A stretch of 47,298 bases of DNA from Candidatus Staskawiczbacteria bacterium RIFCSPHIGHO2_02_FULL_43_16 (GCA_001821935.1 MHOU01000002.1:58793-106090), one strand, 5' to 3'. Shown: positions 1-8,946, counted from the stretch's first letter. Numbers and translations: made by a program. Notes: a model not told the origin generated them from the sequence alone.

Positions 1-40
1 TGCCGTCGCAATAATGTGGCAATTATGACGGCCAAAATGC

Positions 41-74
41 GCCTCGCAGCCAGCACCGCTGCGAGGCTTTTTTC
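41..74 (+). terminator. Rho-independent terminator of an upstream gene
   Basis: GCCTCGCAG-ccagcac-CGCTGCGAGGC hairpin followed by a T run. Confidence 0.8.
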
Positions 75-179
75 ATACGCTTGACTTACGGCTTGATATC
101 GGCTAGTATAGAGGTAAATAGACATAGGCGGCCGGAGGGCCGTTTTAAAAAACAAAAAAATCGGTTAATATATAAACAC

Positions 180-374
180 ATGGACATTGTTCAAAAAACC
201 CAAACATTTTTTAAAGAAGTTTACGTTGAACTGCGTAAAGTAAATTGGCTGACGCGCGGCGAGGTTTTGCGCTACACGCTGATTGTGCTGGCGGTGACCA
301 TTGTGGTATCCGCATTTTTGGGCGGACTGGATTATATCTTTTCAGAATTAATTAAAAGATTTATCATTAAGTAA
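180..374 (+). CDS. secE: Preprotein translocase subunit SecE
   Basis: MDIVQKTQTFFKEVYVELRKVNWLTRGEVLRYT...; SecE signature, single TM, directly upstream of nusG; start trimmed from the ORF at 81. Confidence 0.9.
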   Translation: MDIVQKTQTFFKEVYVELRKVNWLTRGEVLRYTLIVLAVTIVVSAFLGGLDYIFSELIKRFIIK

Positions 375-375
375 A

Positions 376-927
376 ATGTCAAAGCAAGTTGTAGAACAAG
401 GGAAAAATTGGTACGTGATTCACACCTATTCAGGGTATGAAGACGCGGTGGCCAAGAATTTAAAGCAAAGAATTGAAAGCCTTTCCATGGAAGGCAAGAT
501 TTTTAATGTCATTGTGCCCAAAGAAAAAAAGGTTAAGATCAAAAACGGAAAGAGAAAAACCGTTGAAGAAAAGATTTTCCCGGGGTATGTATTAGTAGAA
601 ATGGTGGTAGATGATGAAAGTTGGTATGTGGTGCGAAACACGCCGCGCGTGACAGGATTTTTAGGGGCAGGAACCACACCTATTCCCGTTTCAGCCGCCG
701 ATATGGCTGATTTAATGAAAAGAATGGATGCGGGTGAACCGGAATTTCAAATTGACTTTGAAATTGGCACCGCGGTTAAAATTATGGACGGGCCGTTTAA
801 AGGGTTTGAAGGCAATGTTTCGGAAATTGACCAGGCGCGCGGAAAAATTAAAGTGCTGGTGAATATGTTTGGTAGAGACACACCGGTGGAGTTGGATTCA
901 TTGCAGATAAAGAAGATAGGCACATAA
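376..927 (+). CDS. nusG: Transcription termination/antitermination protein NusG
   Basis: NGN and KOW motifs (WYVIHTYSGYED..., FPGYVLVEM, VKIMDGPFKGFEG). Confidence 0.95.
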   Translation: MSKQVVEQGKNWYVIHTYSGYEDAVAKNLKQRIESLSMEGKIFNVIVPKEKKVKIKNGKRKTVEEKIFPGYVLVEMVVDDESWYVVRNTPRVTGFLGAGTTPIPVSAADMADLMKRMDAGEPEFQIDFEIGTAVKIMDGPFKGFEGNVSEIDQARGKIKVLVNMFGRDTPVELDSLQIKKIGT

Positions 928-1098
928 ATTTTTAATTTCCAATTTTTAATTTTTAAATAAAACTTGAATTTTTAAAAATTGAAATATTAAAACGTTATTT
1001 ATAAAATTTAAAATTACAAAATTGTAAAAATTAAACTAAATATTGCTCTTGGCGCAGAATAATTCTTTGCCATTACATATTATTTAGTTTTCAGAATT

Positions 1099-1521
1099 AT
1101 GGCTAAAGAAATAAAAGCAATCGTGAAAGTGCAAATTGAGGCGGGCAAAGCCAATCCGGCGCCTCCGGTAGGACCGGCGCTGGCGCAGCATGGGTTAAAT
1201 ATCGCGGAATTTTGCAAGGCGTTTAATGATGCCACCAAAGACAAGATGGGCTACACCATTCCCGCGGAAGTAACCATTTTCAAAGACAGAAGTTATACCT
1301 TTAAATTGAAAACTCCTCTGGCCTCGCAATTGTTGAAAAAAGCGGCCGGGGTGGAAAAAGGATCCGGCGAGCCCAACAAAAAAATGGTGGGAAAAATCAC
1401 CAAAGCCCAGTTAAAAGAAATTGCGGAAATGAAAATGCCGGATTTAAATACAACCGATGTTGAACAGGCGATGAAAGTAATCGGTGGAACAGCGAAAAAT
1501 ATGGGGATAGAGGTAAAGTAG
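1099..1521 (+). CDS. rplK: 50S ribosomal protein L11
   Basis: [34 protein letters not shown]... canonical L11. Confidence 0.97.
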   Translation: MAKEIKAIVKVQIEAGKANPAPPVGPALAQHGLNIAEFCKAFNDATKDKMGYTIPAEVTIFKDRSYTFKLKTPLASQLLKKAAGVEKGSGEPNKKMVGKITKAQLKEIAEMKMPDLNTTDVEQAMKVIGGTAKNMGIEVK

Positions 1522-1529
1522 AAATATTT

Positions 1530-1562
1530 AAAAGCGGGCCGCTTCAACGGCCCGCTTTTGTT
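1530..1562 (+). terminator. Terminator after rplK
   Basis: AAAAGCGGGCCG-cttcaa-CGGCCCGCTTTTGTTTT. Confidence 0.85.
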
Positions 1563-1675
1563 TTGGCACCAGGCAGAATATTGCGCAAATATTGCTCATA
1601 TTTTGACAAAAAGAGGACAGTTAGCTAATATGGCTACACCTGTTCTTTCAACCAAACTTCTTATGGGGAAAAACC

Positions 1676-2344
1676 ATGATTACCAGCCATGCCTCGTTGG
1701 AGATGTTTCAGGAGTTCAACTGGAAAATTTACCAGTTGAATGATGACCGTCACTGTTCTTCGGTCGTTGACATCATTTCCTACCTGCACCGCGACATCAC
1801 CAGGATTTTGAAGGCGGTCAGGAAGGAGAAGCACCAAGAACTTGAAAAGCGGATTTGCGTGACGTTTAGCTGGGCGTTTGCAGTGGCCAGCCGGCTCCAC
1901 ATTAACGTGGCACATGAAATGTGGAAACGCTTTCCCGGCTGTTGCCCTTACTGCAAAGGGGCTGTTTGCGATTGCAAAGAGCGTGCCGATAGCCGCCAGG
2001 CGCTTACAGCGGCAAGGGACCGCCCCGAGTCTTTGCGTGATTGGCAGAAAATGTTTGCTGCCATTTACCCAAACAACAAGCTGCAAGATTCAGTTATGCA
2101 TCTGGCTGAGGAAATTGGTGAATTAAGCGAAGCCATCAGGAATTTTTTCGCTGTCCACAGCGATGAGGCATTTAACAACATTGCCGAAGAAATCGTGGAC
2201 ATTTTCGCCAATCTTTTGGGAACGGCCAATTGCCTGGACTTTGATGTGGCGGCGCTTTTGGCCGATTACTACAAAGATGGTTGCCCCAAGTGTCAGCAAT
2301 GTCCTTGCCGGTGTGGATATATTGTTGTTGACCAGCCGGTGTAG
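1676..2344 (+). CDS. MazG-like nucleotide pyrophosphohydrolase with two Cys clusters
   Basis: HLAEEIGELSEAIRNF...EEIVDIFANLLG resembles the MazG-like EExxE...ExxD pattern; CCPYCKGAVCDC and CPKCQQCPCRC clusters. Confidence 0.6.
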   Translation: MITSHASLEMFQEFNWKIYQLNDDRHCSSVVDIISYLHRDITRILKAVRKEKHQELEKRICVTFSWAFAVASRLHINVAHEMWKRFPGCCPYCKGAVCDCKERADSRQALTAARDRPESLRDWQKMFAAIYPNNKLQDSVMHLAEEIGELSEAIRNFFAVHSDEAFNNIAEEIVDIFANLLGTANCLDFDVAALLADYYKDGCPKCQQCPCRCGYIVVDQPV

Positions 2345-2371
2345 GCTAGATTGTAAAAACACTTTTTCTTG

Positions 2372-2404
2372 AGCCCCGAGAGAGTTTGTCTCCCGGGGTT
2401 TTTA
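2372..2404 (+). terminator. Terminator
   Basis: GCCCCGAGAGAgtttgTCTCCCGGGGTTTTTATT. Confidence 0.8.
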
Positions 2405-2460
2405 TTGTGTTGCTTTTTTATTATAGAATGAGTAAAATGTAGGAACTAATTAAACTTAAC

Positions 2461-2555
2461 GAGCAAGGTATCCAGCGCAAATAGGGTCTGAATGTATATT
2501 ATTATATATCAACCCCATTTGCGAGGTGAATTTCCTCGCTTCGCTCCGTAAATTC
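2461..2555 (+). promoter_or_regulatory. Conserved structured leader, copy A (dcd)
   Basis: AAGGTATCCAGCGCAAATAGGGT...ACCCCATTTGCGAGGTGAATTTCCTCGCTTCGCTCCGTAAATTC-ATG; same architecture upstream of thrS and rpmG. Confidence 0.7.
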
Positions 2556-3149
2556 ATGATTCTTTCAGATAAAGACATTAAAAAAGCGCTCAAAGAAGGC
2601 AAGATTGGTATCACGCCCATGTTCCCTAATTCTTTGCAGCCGGCTTCGGTGGACGTTCATTTGGGGTCGGATTTTCTGGTTTTTAAAAATACCAATAATA
2701 TTTGCATTGACCCCAAAGAACCGATTGACGACATGATGGACGAATTAACCATTGATGACAAGCGCCAATTTATTTTACATCCGGGCGAATTCGCTCTGGG
2801 CATGACGTATGAAACGGTTTCAGTTCCTAATGATATGGTGGTGCAGTTAAACGGGAAATCTTCATTAGGCAGGATCGGGCTGATTGTGCACGCCACGGCG
2901 GGTTACGTGGATCCGGGCAACACCTTAAAAATCACTCTGGAATTGCATAATTTGGCCAACCTGCCTATTAAATTGTATTATAAAATGCCCATTGCCCAGA
3001 TTGCGTTTGTTAAACTTTCCAGTGAAGCAGATGTGCCTTATGGCAAGAAAGCCTTAAATAGTAAATACTTTGGCAGTGTAAAGCCGATAGCCAGCCAGTA
3101 CCATAAAAATTTCACCAAAAATAACGAGTGGATTAAGTTTAAAAAGTAA
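2556..3149 (+). CDS. dcd: dCTP deaminase
   Basis: MILSDKDIKKALKEGKIGITP...QPASVDVHLGSDF...GKSSLGRIGLIVHATAGYVDPG. Confidence 0.92.
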   Translation: MILSDKDIKKALKEGKIGITPMFPNSLQPASVDVHLGSDFLVFKNTNNICIDPKEPIDDMMDELTIDDKRQFILHPGEFALGMTYETVSVPNDMVVQLNGKSSLGRIGLIVHATAGYVDPGNTLKITLELHNLANLPIKLYYKMPIAQIAFVKLSSEADVPYGKKALNSKYFGSVKPIASQYHKNFTKNNEWIKFKK

Positions 3150-3152
3150 TTT

Positions 3153-4208
3153 ATGGCAGAAAAAGGTGAGCATGGCAATCCGGATTTGCCAGAAGAAAAT
3201 TTTTTATCAGAACCATTAAAACCCCATCTTTTTGATCCAGAAAAGTACTTAGAAGATAAGGTTCTGTGGAAGGATAAGCTAGTTTCAGAAGAAGCTTTGA
3301 AAACTTCACTAGAAAGATTAACCAAGCCACTTCAAAAAATTGATTACCAAGACAATGGATATGCCTATATTCAGGGTGAAAATCTTAGTTTTGAATTTAA
3401 ATATTCTCCACCAAATGAGGATGAAAAAGAGGGGATTAACGAATATATAAATAGCCGTTTTTCTAGGGAAGAGATTAGTAAAGGCTATCTAGATTTGGGG
3501 AGTTGGAGGAAGTTGGACTATTTAGTATTTGATGAAGTGGCACACAAAGGAAACGTGCTATCCTATTTAGGAATAAACTCAAGAGTGTTGTTTTGTCCGA
3601 CAAAAGAAGACTCGCATGGTTTGATTAAATTTATTGATTACCGGGGTGGTGGGAGCGGGTGCGATATTTATATTGTTGGAGATATGGCCAGTCCACGTTC
3701 TCTCATTACGTTATTTCATGAAATGGGCCACTTTTTTGATTTTGAAGAATTGAAAAAGCAAAAAGTTGAATCTTTCATAAGAGAGGGCTGGCATTCAAAA
3801 AACGCAGAAAAAATTAGGAAAGAAAGGTCAGCATCGGCATTTGCTTTTAAGTGGATGCGTCCGTTTTTGAAAGATAAACAGTTAAAAGAAGATACGGTAA
3901 ATTTTTTGAAACGTTATGCGCTTGCAGATTATAATTGTTCAGCGGAAGAAGAGTTTAGCAACGAATTGGTAAGAAAGAAACATGCCGCACAAGTAGCTGG
4001 CGACTGGGAGGTTGAACAAGAAGAAAGCAGGCGACAATCCTTATTTGGTGACTTTTGGCTTTGGCGAGATACCGAAGAATATCAACAGTGGAAGGCAAAA
4101 GAAGGAAATAAAAATTTGGAAGATTACGAGATATTTCCAGCGTGGGAAAAATGGGTTGAAGAAACTAATTATGACTTTAAAAAAGATCTTGAAGCAAAAG
4201 AATTATGA
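3153..4208 (+). CDS. Putative zinc metallopeptidase (HExxH, gluzincin/IrrE-like)
   Basis: SLITLFHEMGHFFDFEE with downstream ERSASAFAFKWM. Confidence 0.55.
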   Translation: MAEKGEHGNPDLPEENFLSEPLKPHLFDPEKYLEDKVLWKDKLVSEEALKTSLERLTKPLQKIDYQDNGYAYIQGENLSFEFKYSPPNEDEKEGINEYINSRFSREEISKGYLDLGSWRKLDYLVFDEVAHKGNVLSYLGINSRVLFCPTKEDSHGLIKFIDYRGGGSGCDIYIVGDMASPRSLITLFHEMGHFFDFEELKKQKVESFIREGWHSKNAEKIRKERSASAFAFKWMRPFLKDKQLKEDTVNFLKRYALADYNCSAEEEFSNELVRKKHAAQVAGDWEVEQEESRRQSLFGDFWLWRDTEEYQQWKAKEGNKNLEDYEIFPAWEKWVEETNYDFKKDLEAKEL

Positions 4209-4651
4209 GTGAAGACGATAAAAAAATAATAAAGATCAAGCGGTTTGACAAAGAAATCCCATTGCCTAAATATAAAACCGAAAGCGCTGCCGCGTTTGAT
4301 TTATGTGCGAGGGTGGGGGTCCAGATTCCCGCCAAAGAATTTAAATATGTGCCATTAAATGTTGCCGTTGAAACGCCTCCAGGATATTTTTTATTGCTTG
4401 TAGCGCGCAGTTCAACCCATAAAAAGGGAATTTGGATGGCCAATGGCGTTGGTATTGGCGACCCAGATTTTTCAGGTGATGGCGATGAATATAGTGCTGT
4501 GTATTATAATTTTACGGACAAGCCGGTGCTGATTGAAAAGGGTGAACGGATTGCTCAGGGATTGATTGTAAAAAGAGAGCCGGTCAAGTGGCAGGAAGTG
4601 GATGTGATGGAAAATAAAACCCGCGGCGGGTGGGGAACAACAGGGAAATGA
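4205..4651 (+). CDS. dut: dUTP diphosphatase (dUTPase)
   Basis: ESAAAFDLCARV, ARSSTHKKG, GVGIGDPDFSGD, KGERIAQ, RGGWGTTGK motifs; 4-nt overlap with the upstream CDS. Confidence 0.9.
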   Translation: MSEDDKKIIKIKRFDKEIPLPKYKTESAAAFDLCARVGVQIPAKEFKYVPLNVAVETPPGYFLLLVARSSTHKKGIWMANGVGIGDPDFSGDGDEYSAVYYNFTDKPVLIEKGERIAQGLIVKREPVKWQEVDVMENKTRGGWGTTGK

Positions 4652-5259
4652 TTAAACATAATTACCCGGGAAAATTTATTGTGATTGAGGGGCTAGATGG
4701 ATCGGGGAAAAGTGCCCAAGTTGACCTTTTGGCAGATTTTTTAACGCAAAAAGGTAAAGAAGCTATTTTAAAAAATGAGCCGACTACGGAATCTGAGGCG
4801 GGTGTGAAAATAAGAAAAATTTTAAAAGGTGAGATAAAAGCGGAGCCAATGGAACGGCAAAAGCTTTTCGTCCAAGATAGAACGGAGCATTTGGAAAATA
4901 AAATCATTCCGGCGCTCAAAGAGGGAAAATTTGTAGTATGCAGCCGTTACGCATTTTCAACCATTGCTTATGGGTATTCAGACGGACTGGATGAAAATTT
5001 ATTAATAGAAATGAATAAAGACTTTTTATTACCAGATGCCACGATTGTTATTGATGTTTCTCCGGCAGAGTGTATTAAAAGAATTGAAAAGCGGGGACAG
5101 GCAAAAGAGCTTTTTGAAAAGGAGAAAAAATTAATAAAAGTGAACGAAATTTATAAAAAATTACCGGAAATATTTGAAAATATTTTTATAATAGACGGAG
5201 AAAAACCAATTGAAGAGGTGTCTGAGCAAATAAGAAATGTTGTAAGCAAATTTTTATAA
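4648..5259 (+). CDS. tmk: Thymidylate kinase
   Basis: FIVIEGLDGSGKSAQ P-loop, DRTEHLENKIIPAL, SRYAFSTIAYGYSDG. Confidence 0.92.
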   Translation: MIKHNYPGKFIVIEGLDGSGKSAQVDLLADFLTQKGKEAILKNEPTTESEAGVKIRKILKGEIKAEPMERQKLFVQDRTEHLENKIIPALKEGKFVVCSRYAFSTIAYGYSDGLDENLLIEMNKDFLLPDATIVIDVSPAECIKRIEKRGQAKELFEKEKKLIKVNEIYKKLPEIFENIFIIDGEKPIEEVSEQIRNVVSKFL

Positions 5260-5270
5260 CACATACATCC

Positions 5271-6977
5271 ATGGAAGAATTAGATAAGTTTGCGCCAGTG
5301 TTTGAAGATTTGGGGTTTAGCCCGGAAGACATGCGCTTAATTGCGCCGTTTTTTACTAATTTAGACAAATCGGTTTACAGTATTACCTTTTTACCACCGG
5401 AATTGATTGGGGCATTGTGTAGCCGCGCCAGCCGGGCCAAAGATGATTTACGTCCTGCGTTTTTGAAAGAATTCGTAAAACCTTCACTGGATTTAAAAGA
5501 AGAAGATTTGCTAAAAATGGCTCCAGGGGATGCCGATGAGGTGAAGCGTTATGCTATATCATTAAAAGCGCTAATTGAATTTTTACATCAGCACCCCGCG
5601 GAACTTATTTTTTCCAACAAAAAAGCGCGCGATTTTTATATTAAATGGCTGGCCCAGTTTGGAGATGATTCCATTGCCCAGATGGCCGGTGCGCATTTGG
5701 CTTATACCGGCATTTCCCAGCTTGCCATAAAACAAATTGAAGATATGCGCATGGGCATTGCGCCTATTGAAAAATCTACCCGTTACGTGGATTATTCTTC
5801 AAAAGTAAATGGAAGTTTCAGGTATTATACTGATCCAACATTGCAGGATATGGGGCTTTTAGCTGAATACAAAGCTGCCATGGACAACCTGTTTGAAACT
5901 TATACTCTAATTTTGGAAAAGTATATGGAGTTTTTGAAAGGTAAGTATCCGGGCGAAGAAGAGCGGACACTAAGAACTAAGGCCTTTGATACGGCGCGGC
6001 TGTTATTGCCGGTTTCAACCTTAAGCCAGGTGGCATTTTATGGAAATGGCCAAGCTTTTGAATATATGATTAACCGGGGATTAGACCATAAATTGGGGGA
6101 AGTGCGCTGGTCCAGCCAACGGGCATGGGAAGAATTAAATAAGGTGATGCCAGCATTTTTACGCAGGCTGGAAACCGATGATTCAAAAAGTTACCGCACC
6201 TATATGTCCCAAAAAGGCGAAAGAGTGAGGGGCGCCTTAAAAAACGTTGGCTATGCGCCAAGCAGTGCCGACAGCCAACAACAGGCCGTAAAATTACTGG
6301 AATATGACCCAGAAGGCGAAGATAAAATTATTGCGGGGCTCATTTACCAGGAATCCACCGAAGCCTTTGATGTTATTTTAGGGAAAGTAAAAAAAATGAC
6401 GGTGGCTCAAAAAGAAGGGTTTTTGCAAGAAGTATTGGCTGGTAGAAAAGCCAAGTATTATAAAATTCCCCGGGCGTTTGAAAATATTTATGTCCGGTTT
6501 GAAATTATCATGAACATTGGGGCGTGGCGTGATTTGCATCGGCACAGAACCTTAACTCAAATGCGCCAGCGCTTCACCCCTGAACTGGGTTTTGATGTGC
6601 CGGAAGGCTTGAAAGAAGCCGGCTTAGATGAAAAATATATTTCCGCTACCAAGCAGGCAGAACAAGTATTTGAAGAAATTACCGCTACCAATCCGGAAAT
6701 GGCGCAGTATTGCTGCACCTTGGGCCACCGTGTGCGGTTTATGCAATATCAAAACATGCGAGCGTTCTTTTGGGAAGCGGAATTAAGAACTACCAGCCAA
6801 GGTCACCCGGATTACCGAAAAATTGAACAGGAAAAAGCCCGTCAAATCCAGGCCATTTACCCATTAATTGGAAAATACTTGATGGTTGATTTTGCAGATT
6901 ACGATTTCGCCCGCAGAGGGGACACTAAAAAAATTGAGAGCAAAGAAAAGGAGCTGAATGCGTTTTTGAATAAATAA
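5271..6977 (+). CDS. ThyX-like flavin-dependent thymidylate synthase family protein, two-module (568 aa)
   Basis: C-terminal half carries RHRTLTQMRQRFTPEL (ThyX RHR-type motif); N-terminal half has a related layout (GDDSIAQMAGAHLAYTGISQLAIKQIED...STRYVDY); operon with dcd/dut/tmk. Confidence 0.75.
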   Translation: MEELDKFAPVFEDLGFSPEDMRLIAPFFTNLDKSVYSITFLPPELIGALCSRASRAKDDLRPAFLKEFVKPSLDLKEEDLLKMAPGDADEVKRYAISLKALIEFLHQHPAELIFSNKKARDFYIKWLAQFGDDSIAQMAGAHLAYTGISQLAIKQIEDMRMGIAPIEKSTRYVDYSSKVNGSFRYYTDPTLQDMGLLAEYKAAMDNLFETYTLILEKYMEFLKGKYPGEEERTLRTKAFDTARLLLPVSTLSQVAFYGNGQAFEYMINRGLDHKLGEVRWSSQRAWEELNKVMPAFLRRLETDDSKSYRTYMSQKGERVRGALKNVGYAPSSADSQQQAVKLLEYDPEGEDKIIAGLIYQESTEAFDVILGKVKKMTVAQKEGFLQEVLAGRKAKYYKIPRAFENIYVRFEIIMNIGAWRDLHRHRTLTQMRQRFTPELGFDVPEGLKEAGLDEKYISATKQAEQVFEEITATNPEMAQYCCTLGHRVRFMQYQNMRAFFWEAELRTTSQGHPDYRKIEQEKARQIQAIYPLIGKYLMVDFADYDFARRGDTKKIESKEKELNAFLNK

Positions 6978-6989
6978 TTTATAAAAATA

Positions 6990-7026
6990 AAAAAGGCCGT
7001 CGGATGCGGGAGCACCGACGGTCTTA
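6990..7026. terminator. Bidirectional terminator
   Basis: AAAAAGGCCGTCGGatgcgggagcaCCGACGGTCTT. Confidence 0.7.
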
Positions 7027-7033
7027 TATATGG

Positions 7034-7381
7034 TTAGTAGCACTTCAGTGTGCTTTCGACTTCATTGCCGATATTATTACTGATTTCGACAAGCGTCGTC
7101 CTCAGGCAAAAGATGCGGAAGGCAAGATTCAAGAGAACCTCAATCACTTGTCCGGATGGGTCTTCTCCCTCGAACTTGGGAGAGAGGATGATCAGGTGTT
7201 CCTTTTTTGGGATGTGGTTGATTTCACCGGGCTCGGGGTGAATTTCCCGAATAAATCGTTTTTTCCCCCTTTGGCAAACGATTCCGATGGAATCGATGTC
7301 TATATCACGTGTGATGGGTGTTCCGCCGTACGAGTAGACCACCAGAGCTCCGACGGGAACTTCCGAGATTTTCTTGGTCAT
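7034..7381 (-). CDS. Hypothetical protein (115 aa)
   Basis: MTKKISEVPVGALVVYSYGG...; minus-strand SD GAGGAA, TTGACA/TAATAT promoter further upstream, shared terminator downstream. Confidence 0.6.
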   Translation of the reverse strand: MTKKISEVPVGALVVYSYGGTPITRDIDIDSIGIVCQRGKKRFIREIHPEPGEINHIPKKEHLIILSPKFEGEDPSGQVIEVLLNLAFRIFCLRTTLVEISNNIGNEVESTLKCY

Positions 7382-7492
7382 TGCGTAATTCCTCTAGATA
7401 TAAGGTACTGTTTATTTCACGTTTTTATATTACACTTATTAATTACTAATGTCAATAGTTTACGCTGTATGAAAAAATGATAGAATAACTCA

Positions 7493-8944
7493 ATGAAATC
7501 TACCTATAAACCAACCATTGGGCTGGAAGTCCATGTAGAATTAAGGACTAACAGTAAGATGTTTTGTAGTTGCCCTAACGACCCGAACGAAAAAAGACCA
7601 AACCAGAATATTTGTCCAACGTGCATGGGACACCCGGGGACGCTTCCGGTGGCAAACGAAGAGGCCATTAAAAAAGTGATTAAAACTGGGTTTGCTTTAA
7701 ATTGTGAAATTGCGACTGAATCAAAATTTGATAGGAAAAATTATTTTTACCCCGATATTCCTAAGGGCTACCAGATCAGCCAATATGACATGCCTTTGTG
7801 TGGGAAGGGTTTTTTGGAAATTAATGGCAGAAAAATAGGGATTACCAGAATTCATTTAGAGGAAGATACGGGCAGCTCGCTTCATCCTGAAGGGGCAGAC
7901 TATTCGTTGGTTAACTATAATAGGGCGGGCGTGCCATTGATGGAGTTGGTAACCGAGCCGGACATAACCAGTGGCAAGGAGGCCAGTGATTTTGCCAAAG
8001 AGTTGCAGTTGATTTTTAAATATTTGGGAGTTTCGGATGCCGATATGGAAAAGGGATTGATGCGGGTGGAAGTGAATATCAGTGTCAGCAAAACTAAAAA
8101 GCTTGGCACGAAGGTAGAAATTAAAAATTTAAACAGTTTTAAGGTGGTAGAAAAATCCATTGATTTTGAGATTGCCCGGCAAACGGAACTTTTGGAAAGC
8201 GGGGGAGATGGCTCGCCCGTAGGGCTACGCCCGAGAGTGGTGCAGGAAACCCGTGGCTGGAATGATGAAGAAGAAGAAACCTTCAGCCAGCGGGAAAAGG
8301 AGTCCGCCCATGATTACCGGTATTTCCCCGAGCCGGATTTGCCGCCACTGCATTTTGACCATGAATATTTGCAGAAAATAAAAGGCGAGGTCCCGGAATT
8401 ACCTCAACACAAGCGCTTAAGGTTCGCCAAAGAATATGGCTTGGAAGAAAGCCAGATAGAAGTGTTTGTGGCAAATAAAGATTTGTCAGAATATTTTGAA
8501 AAGGTGGCATCTGAGGGGCAAGAGAAAAGTTTATATAAACTGGCGGCCAATTACTTGATTTCCGATGTGCAAGGGCTGTTGGGCAATACGGAATTCGTGG
8601 AAGAAACTTTTAAAATCACGCCGGAAAATTTTGCTGAATTTATTGCCATGATCCACAAAGGTGACATTAACAGTAAAACCGCCAAAATGGTTTTGTTGGA
8701 AATGTTTAACACGGGAGTTGACTCTTCGCATATTGTGGAAAGCAACAACTGGGGTCAGATGAAAGACGATGGCCAATTGGAAGCAGTTGTTAAAAAAGTT
8801 ATTGATGCTAACCCGAAAGTGGTGGCGGATTACAAAGCGGGTAACGCCAATGTGCTACAATTTTTGGCCGGCCAGGTCATGAAAGAAACCCGCGGCACCG
8901 CCAACCCGCAAAAGGTGCAAGAATTATTGAAGAAATTTTTGTAG
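7493..8944 (+). CDS. gatB: Aspartyl/glutamyl-tRNA amidotransferase subunit B
   Basis: YKPTIGLEVHVELRTNSKMFCSC...CPTCMGHPGTLPVAN...HLEEDTGSS. Confidence 0.96.
   Translation: MKSTYKPTIGLEVHVELRTNSKMFCSCPNDPNEKRPNQNICPTCMGHPGTLPVANEEAIKKVIKTGFALNCEIATESKFDRKNYFYPDIPKGYQISQYDMPLCGKGFLEINGRKIGITRIHLEEDTGSSLHPEGADYSLVNYNRAGVPLMELVTEPDITSGKEASDFAKELQLIFKYLGVSDADMEKGLMRVEVNISVSKTKKLGTKVEIKNLNSFKVVEKSIDFEIARQTELLESGGDGSPVGLRPRVVQETRGWNDEEEETFSQREKESAHDYRYFPEPDLPPLHFDHEYLQKIKGEVPELPQHKRLRFAKEYGLEESQIEVFVANKDLSEYFEKVASEGQEKSLYKLAANYLISDVQGLLGNTEFVEETFKITPENFAEFIAMIHKGDINSKTAKMVLLEMFNTGVDSSHIVESNNWGQMKDDGQLEAVVKKVIDANPKVVADYKAGNANVLQFLAGQVMKETRGTANPQKVQELLKKFL
8212..8235. repeat. Quasi-palindrome in frame in gatB (SPVGLRPR)
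   Basis: CTCGCCCGTAGGGCTACGCCCGAG. Confidence 0.65.
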
Positions 8945-8946
8945 AT

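Noticed and set aside
7004-7480. 158-aa plus-strand ORF
   Set aside because: The minus-strand ORF 7034-7381 has an SD, promoter and terminator; the plus ORF has none and starts inside the terminator.
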